Source of the DNA: Pseudomonadota bacterium
GTDB lineage: Bacteria; Pseudomonadota; Alphaproteobacteria; Kiloniellales; J153
Length of the DNA stretch: 10,882 nucleotides
Direction: 5' to 3'
Assembly: GCA_022572105.1 (NCBI GenBank)
Contig: JACZWN010000117.1
Coordinates: 1 to 10,882 of the forward strand
In this document: one piece after another, positions 7,178 to 10,882 of the stretch
How the letters are laid out: the number at the start of each line of letters is the position of its first letter
How positions within the stretch are numbered: the first letter of the stretch is position 1
Program-made: the position numbers and the translations under genes
The notes under the pieces: model-generated
What the model was told of the DNA's origin: nothing
Databases searched by the model: none
The model's input: the letters and a program-made list of their open reading frames with translations, nothing else

Positions 7178-7356
7178 TCTCACCACAAAGACACAGAGGA
7201 ATAATCGATGAACCACAAAAACGCAAAGAGCACGAAGAGGTTTTAAGAACGCGGAATGCGCAATACAAAGATCCTTTATGTCTTCATGGTTTGTTGTTTC
7301 TCCGCTGTGTCTCTGTGGTTCCAAATCCTTGGCGCCTTCGCGCCGGTGTGGTGAAT
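7178..7356. repeat. Intergenic inverted-repeat element of the CCACAAAGACACAGAGG type
   Basis: An AT-richer block of about 175 bases stands out from its GC-rich surroundings. The left arm carries CACCACAAAGACACAGAGG at 7181-7199. The right arm, read on the minus strand, carries AACCACAGAGACACAGCGG between 7303 and 7321. Over the 17 shared bases only two differ. The outer ends are CACCAC (7181-7186) and GTGGTG (7348-7353). Further variants of the same word family lie inside, for example ACCACAAAAACGCAAAGAG at 7212-7230 and, on the minus strand, ACCATGAAGACATAAAGG in 7273-7290. From memory, very similar sequences are scattered between genes in many environmental bacteria. They code for nothing recognisable. 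The element begins about 15 bases past the stop of the antiporter gene and could act as a transcript end or a MITE-like insertion. Confidence 0.72.
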
Positions 7357-7370
7357 CGCCCGTTGGGTTA

Positions 7371-9011
7371 CTAGGTCTGCTCGGCGATGACCTCGTCCAT
7401 GGCGTCCAGGATCGAGGCGGCCAGCTTGACCCCGGTCGCGACCAGTTCGGGCACCACGACATGGGCGCCCAGCTTCTCCAGCTCGTCGGCGTGCGCGTCG
7501 TCGCGCGCGCGCGCGTGAACCTCGAGATCGGGAAAGATGTAGCAGACCATCGCGACCAATTGCAGCGCCGCCTTCGGGCTGTCGACCGCCACCACGATCG
7601 AGCGCGCGCGCTCGAGGTGGAGCGAGTCCAGGATCTCCGGGCGGGTGATGTCGCCGTAGAACACCGGCAGCCCGCGCTGGCGCGCCTGGGCGATCCGGTG
7701 CGGATCCAGGTCGACGGCGATATAGGAAACCTGCGCCGATTCCAGGCGCGCGGCGACCGCTTGGCCGACCCGGCCGAAGCCGGCGATCACCACATGGCCG
7801 TCGAGCGCCTCGGTGTGCTCCGGGATATCCTCGACGCGCACCGCCCCGGCGCGCTCCACGCGCGCGCACAGCGCCTGTCCGAAGCGCGCCAGGAAGGGCG
7901 TGGCGCCCATGGTGAGTGCGACCACGACCAGCAGAAGCTGCCCGTCCTCCTTCCCGAGCACGCCCGTCGCCATGCCGACGCCGAGCAGCAGGAAGGCGAA
8001 CTCCCCGCCCTGCGCCAGCAGGATGCCGAGATTGAGCGCCTGCGCCCCGGCCATGCCGAACAGGCGGCTCAAGCCGGCGAGCAGAACCGCCTTGCCGAGC
8101 AGCAGGGCGAGCACCAGGCCGGCGATCATCCAGCCCTCGCGCAGCAGGAGCTCCAGGTCGATGCGCATGCCGACGGTGATGAAGAACAGCCCCAGCAACA
8201 GGCCGCGAAACGGCTGGATCACCGCGCCCACCTGATGGCGGTAATGGGTCTCGGCGAACAGCATGCCGGCGAGGAAGGCGCCGAAGGCCATGGACAGCCC
8301 GGCCAGATTGGTGAGCATGCCGGTGCAGAGCACGACCAGCAGCGTGAGCGCGGCGAAGATCTCCGGGTCGCGGATCTGGGCCACGGGCCAGAACACGTGG
8401 CGCAGGACGATGCGCCCGACGCCCAGGATCGCAAGCACGGCCACCGTCACCTTGAGCGCCGCGAAGCCGAGCGCCGCCGGGATCGAGGACTCGGCGGCGC
8501 CGAGCGCCAGCACGCAGACCAGCAAGGGGCCGACCGCCAGGTCCTGGACCAGGAGGACCGCGAAGGCCGAGCGCCCGAAGCGCGAGGTGATGTCGCCGCG
8601 ATCGGACAGAAGCCGCAGGACGATCGCCGTCGAGGAGAGCGCGAGCCCGGCGCCGATGACGAGCGCGGCCGGGCCGCTCACGCCGGCCAACCGGGCCACC
8701 ATCGCGATGACCGCGGCGGTCACGATCACCTGTGCCGCGCCCAATCCGAAGGCGCGGCCGCGCATCACCTTGATGCGTTCGAACGGCAGCTCCAGGCCGA
8801 CGGTGAAGAGCAGGAAAACGACGCCGAGCTCGCCCAGCGCCCGGGTCGTCTCCGAGTCGCTGACGAGCGCCAGCCCGGTCGGCCCGATCACCGTTCCGGC
8901 GACCAGATAGCCGAGCACCGAGCCGAGCCGCAGGCGCTGAAACACGGCGACCGAGACGACCGCGGCCAACAGGATAACGATGACCTCGAGCAGGTATCCG
9001 GCCTCGGGCAT
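7371..9011 (-). CDS. Monovalent cation:proton antiporter-2 (CPA2) family protein with RCK domain (KefB/KefC/YbaL-like)
   Basis: The 546-residue protein has about 12-13 membrane segments in residues 5-385 and a cytoplasmic RCK_N (TrkA-N) domain at about 405-520. Typical CPA2 features are LGSVLGYLVAGTVIGP (29-44), GLALSSTAIVLRLL (122-135), the Q156-D157 pair in VLLVQDLAVGPLL, and GLFFITVGMRID (274-285). The RCK domain shows GFGRVG (411-416) and an acidic end of the second strand (DLD, 434-436), a standard NAD(H)-binding fold. Such proteins exchange K+ or Na+ for protons and are gated by nucleotide or glutathione adducts. No KefF/KefG ancillary gene is adjacent, and the ion and ligand cannot be told. 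The RCK_C domain is absent, as is common in YbaL/KefC. The ATG at 9011 fits the family N-terminus, though its ribosome binding site is weak. The gene probably has its own promoter in the 120 bases upstream. Confidence 0.93.
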   Translation of the reverse strand: MPEAGYLLEVIVILLAAVVSVAVFQRLRLGSVLGYLVAGTVIGPTGLALVSDSETTRALGELGVVFLLFTVGLELPFERIKVMRGRAFGLGAAQVIVTAAVIAMVARLAGVSGPAALVIGAGLALSSTAIVLRLLSDRGDITSRFGRSAFAVLLVQDLAVGPLLVCVLALGAAESSIPAALGFAALKVTVAVLAILGVGRIVLRHVFWPVAQIRDPEIFAALTLLVVLCTGMLTNLAGLSMAFGAFLAGMLFAETHYRHQVGAVIQPFRGLLLGLFFITVGMRIDLELLLREGWMIAGLVLALLLGKAVLLAGLSRLFGMAGAQALNLGILLAQGGEFAFLLLGVGMATGVLGKEDGQLLLVVVALTMGATPFLARFGQALCARVERAGAVRVEDIPEHTEALDGHVVIAGFGRVGQAVAARLESAQVSYIAVDLDPHRIAQARQRGLPVFYGDITRPEILDSLHLERARSIVVAVDSPKAALQLVAMVCYIFPDLEVHARARDDAHADELEKLGAHVVVPELVATGVKLAASILDAMDEVIAEQT

Positions 9012-9131
9012 GGTCTTGCTTTGTCAACTGACTCGGACGCGCGATTCGACCTTGGCTGATCGGACCGTGTTTGTCAGCAAGATTGCGCGCGGCCCGAGCG
9101 CGAGCGCGGCGGCGGTGCCCGGGAAAAGCGT
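9012..9131 (-). promoter_or_regulatory. Intergenic leader of the antiporter gene
   Basis: These 120 bases separate the exported TPR protein from the antiporter. A perfect TTGACA lies at 9022-9027 on the minus strand, but it is only 10 bases from the ATG, too close to drive this start. A related CTGACAAAC word lies further upstream (about 9068-9076). No terminator hairpin with a T-tract was found. Confidence 0.25.
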
Positions 9132-10325
9132 TTACGGCCTGGGCGGGGGAACGTCCGGCGAGCGCACGCCCAGGCGCCGCAGGCCGAGCGCGCGCGCGCG
9201 CATGGAATCGGCCAGCGCGCGGGTGCGCTGACCGGTCGCTTTCAAGGCGAAGCCGCGGTTGTAGTAGGCGCTTGGGAACTCGGGCTTGTTGACGATGGCG
9301 GAGCCGTAGTCGGCGATGGCGAACTCGATGGTGCCTTTGTAGAAGCGCGCGTTGGCCCGGTTGTAGAACGCGTCCGCCAGATGGGTCAGCGCCAGGTCGC
9401 CGCCCTCGATGGCACGCGTGTAGAAATCGATGGCGAGATCGAAGTTGCCGGCGAGCGCCGCCGCGTAGCCCTTCTTGAAGGCGTCGTAACCGTCGCCCAC
9501 CGGGCCGCTGGCGGCGGGGAACTTCAAGGCCGGCGGCGCCCGGGACGGGCGCTCGCCCGTGCCGTCGCGGGCCGCTTCGCCGCCCAGGGGAACCTGAACG
9601 GGGGGGATGAGGCCCGGGTCCGCTCGATTCCCGGCGGCCGCGCGCCCATCCGGTCGCACCAGGCGGGCGATCATGTTGTCCAGGTCGAAGCGGAACTTGG
9701 ATTCCTCCGGCGCCTCCGCCACCTCCGGTTCGGGTTCAGACGGCGGCGCCTCGGCCACCTCGGGCGCGGCCTCGGCCGGCGGGGTCTCGGCCGCTTCGTG
9801 CTCATGCTCAAGCGCGGCCGGTTGCGGCGCCTCGGCCACCTCCAGCTCGGGCTCGGCCGGCGGGGTCTCGGCCGCTTCGGGCGCGGCCGGTTGTGGTGCC
9901 TCCGCTACCTCGGGCTCCGGATCGGCCGGCGGAGACTCGGCCACCCCCGGCTCGGGCTCGGCCACGGCCGGAGCCATTTCCGGTACGGCGGGCGGAGCGG
10001 CCTCGGCTTGATCGGTGGCTTGCGCGGCCTTCATGTCCGCGAAAGCCTGGACGACCTGGCGCAGCTCGGCGAGCAGCGTCGCGCTCGGCGCCCCGTCGAC
10101 CGGTAGGGCGGCGAACTCCTGGTATAGCCCGACCGCGGTCCGGGTCCGCGCGTCGACCACGCCGTCGATCTTTCCCGGATCGAAGTTCAGCTCCGCGAGC
10201 AGGCGCTCGAGCTCCGCCAGCTCCTCGACGCTCAGCTCGCGCGCGAGCGCCGCGCCCGACAGGGCCACGCAGGCCGCGGCGACCAGCAAGAGTCCTTTCG
10301 CCCCTATCCGGCGTCTCCTTCCCAT
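9132..10325 (-). CDS. Exported peptidoglycan-binding-like / Pro-Glu-Ala linker / TPR protein
   Basis: The 397-residue product begins with a signal peptide: basic MGRRRRIGAKG, a hydrophobic core and a likely cut after ALA at residue 28. Residues about 33-92 (LERLLAELNFDPGKIDGVVD, then TRTAVGLYQEFAALPVDG) match a PG_binding_1 domain, which docks proteins to the cell wall. Residues about 105-207 form an unstructured, acidic linker of Pro, Glu and Ala with tandem units. Residues about 278-385 contain roughly three TPRs, including AYYNRGFALKATGQRTRALAD. The build suggests a periplasmic scaffold attached to peptidoglycan, with protein contacts through the TPRs. The function is unknown. A cysteine at C19 in the hydrophobic core is not a good lipobox. 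It ends 120 bases before the antiporter and starts 46 bases after the amidase gene. Confidence 0.82.
   Translation of the reverse strand: MGRRRRIGAKGLLLVAAACVALSGAALARELSVEELAELERLLAELNFDPGKIDGVVDARTRTAVGLYQEFAALPVDGAPSATLLAELRQVVQAFADMKAAQATDQAEAAPPAVPEMAPAVAEPEPGVAESPPADPEPEVAEAPQPAAPEAAETPPAEPELEVAEAPQPAALEHEHEAAETPPAEAAPEVAEAPPSEPEPEVAEAPEESKFRFDLDNMIARLVRPDGRAAAGNRADPGLIPPVQVPLGGEAARDGTGERPSRAPPALKFPAASGPVGDGYDAFKKGYAAALAGNFDLAIDFYTRAIEGGDLALTHLADAFYNRANARFYKGTIEFAIADYGSAIVNKPEFPSAYYNRGFALKATGQRTRALADSMRARALGLRRLGVRSPDVPPPRP
9711..9932 (-). repeat. In-frame tandem repeats encoding the PPAEPEPEVAEA linker
   Basis: Residues 132-205 break into four units, each starting with PPA or PPS: PPADPEPEVAEAPQPAAPEA plus AET (23 residues), a 27-residue copy with an EHEH insertion, and two 12-residue copies ending in VAEA. 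At the DNA level a 28-base word at 9771-9798 recurs exactly at 9852-9879, 81 bases away. The near identity indicates recent slippage or recombination, so copy number probably varies among strains. Confidence 0.85.
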
Positions 10326-10331
10326 GGCTCG

Positions 10332-10337
10332 ATTTTA
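10332..10337 (-). promoter_or_regulatory. Candidate -10 element of a leaderless promoter
   Basis: TAAAAT on the minus strand (five of six matches to TATAAT) is separated from the ATG at 10325 by six bases. The transcript could thus begin at the start codon. No Shine-Dalgarno is visible upstream of this ATG, in keeping with a leaderless message. No good -35 is present, so confidence is modest. Confidence 0.35.
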
Positions 10338-10371
10338 GGCCAAGATGTCGCGCCGGGCTACCGCGTGGCCA

Positions 10372-10882
10372 CTAGAGCGCGGGCGCCGGCGTGGTGCAGG
10401 CGGTCTCGCGCTCGTAGGCCCGGGCGGCGCGCAGCAACAGGGCCTCGTCGAACGGCCGCCCGACCAGCTGAAAGGCGCACGGCAGGCCGTTCGCGGTGAA
10501 GCCGGCGGGCACGCTGACGCCGGGCAGGCCGGCGTAGTTGACCGGCCGGGAGCAGTGGCCGGTGGCGGCGATGAACTCCGTGAACCCGGGGTTGGCGGCC
10601 AGGTCCGACTCCTCGATGGTCGGAAGCGGGAACGGCCAGACCGGCGTGTGCAGGACATCGGCGCGCTCGAACACGGCCTGGCGCAGCTCATCGACGAACT
10701 TGCGGCGCAGGTTGAGCGCCTCGACGTAGCGCTTGGCCGGATAGAGCAGGCCGGGAAGCAGGCGCCCCAGGGTCTGCCGGCCGTAGTCCGCGCGCCGCTG
10801 CTCGAGCCAGCGGCCGTGGAAGGCGGCGCCCTCGACCGCCAGGATCAGCATGGTCAAGGGATTGCCGAGCTCGATCGAGGCC
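10372..10882 (-). CDS. Amidase-signature family enzyme, C-terminal part (5' end cut by window edge)
   Basis: The frame is open from the right edge (ASIELGNPLTMLILAVEGAA) to TAG at 10372, giving about 169 residues. The C-terminal hallmarks of amidase-signature enzymes are present: a TPVWPFPLPTIEE segment, then RPVNYAGLPGVSVPAGF, LPCAFQLVGRPFDEALLLR and AARAYE at the end. These resemble GatA-like amidases, which hydrolyse carboxylic amides to acid and ammonia. The Ser-Ser-Lys catalytic triad lies in the missing N-terminal part, so activity cannot be judged. A TTG at 10857 is not the true start, because the reading continues upstream in frame without a stop. No gatB or gatC is seen, which favours a catabolic amidase over a tRNA amidotransferase subunit. 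The next gene downstream starts 46 bases beyond its stop. Confidence 0.88.
   Translation of the reverse strand, partial: ASIELGNPLTMLILAVEGAAFHGRWLEQRRADYGRQTLGRLLPGLLYPAKRYVEALNLRRKFVDELRQAVFERADVLHTPVWPFPLPTIEESDLAANPGFTEFIAATGHCSRPVNYAGLPGVSVPAGFTANGLPCAFQLVGRPFDEALLLRAARAYERETACTTPAPAL

Noticed and set aside
7502..7516. Alternating CG run as Z-DNA or simple repeat
   Set aside because: It encodes Ala-Arg residues of the RCK domain and reflects codon bias. A similar run at about 9188-9200 is also coding.
9022..9027. TTGACA as the -35 of the antiporter gene
   Set aside because: It is 10 bases from the ATG, so a transcript starting from it would begin inside the coding region. The ATG itself fits the family N-terminus.
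7278..9059. A 593-codon plus-strand frame opposite the antiporter
   Set aside because: The translation is rich in Gln, Asp, His and Arg without any domain, while the minus strand has a full CPA2 antiporter with known motifs.
10239..10275. Lipoprotein signal for the TPR protein (cysteine C19)
   Set aside because: The three residues before the cysteine are all Ala without the usual Leu at -3, and hydrophobic residues continue after it up to a good AxA cleavage site.

Overview
The base composition (very GC-rich, strong G/C third positions) and gene content suggest a free-living proteobacterium, most likely an alphaproteobacterium of the Rhodospirillales/Hyphomicrobiales type. This taxonomic guess rests on overall protein style only. 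All genes except one lie on the minus strand. The window edges cut the first and last genes.

Layout from left to right: (1) 1-4282, a minus-strand set transcribed in the order gamma-glutamyltransferase-like Ntn hydrolase, aspartate dehydrogenase, D-malate/tartrate dehydrogenase, then, after 147 bases, an XRE-cupin regulator that runs off the left edge. The first three are separated by 17 and 31 bases and look like an operon. (2) 4426-5400, the only plus-strand gene, an RssA-like patatin phospholipase, divergent from the operon across a 143-base promoter region. (3) 5425-7098, threonine 3-dehydrogenase (GTG start), preceded by a previously unlisted 48-codon zinc-ribbon-like small gene with a good ribosome binding site, then a four-helix DUF4345-type membrane protein. 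(4) 7178-7356, an AT-richer intergenic repeat element with inverted arms of the CCACAAAGACACAGAGG type. (5) 7371-9011, a CPA2 cation/proton antiporter with an RCK domain. (6) 9132-10325, an exported protein with a peptidoglycan-binding-like domain, a repetitive Pro/Glu/Ala linker and TPRs. (7) 10372-10882, the C-terminal part of an amidase-signature enzyme.

The left operon combines an amide-bond hydrolase, an amino-acid dehydrogenase and a beta-decarboxylating hydroxyacid dehydrogenase under a likely small-molecule-sensing regulator. The Ntn hydrolase keeps the nucleophilic Thr but lacks the residues that bind the gamma-glutamyl group in E. coli GGT, so the set may break down an amide-linked C4 compound of unknown identity. 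That pathway is inference. The rest of the window is mostly ordinary housekeeping and envelope functions. I did not see any CRISPR array, tRNA, rRNA, insertion sequence or phage gene.
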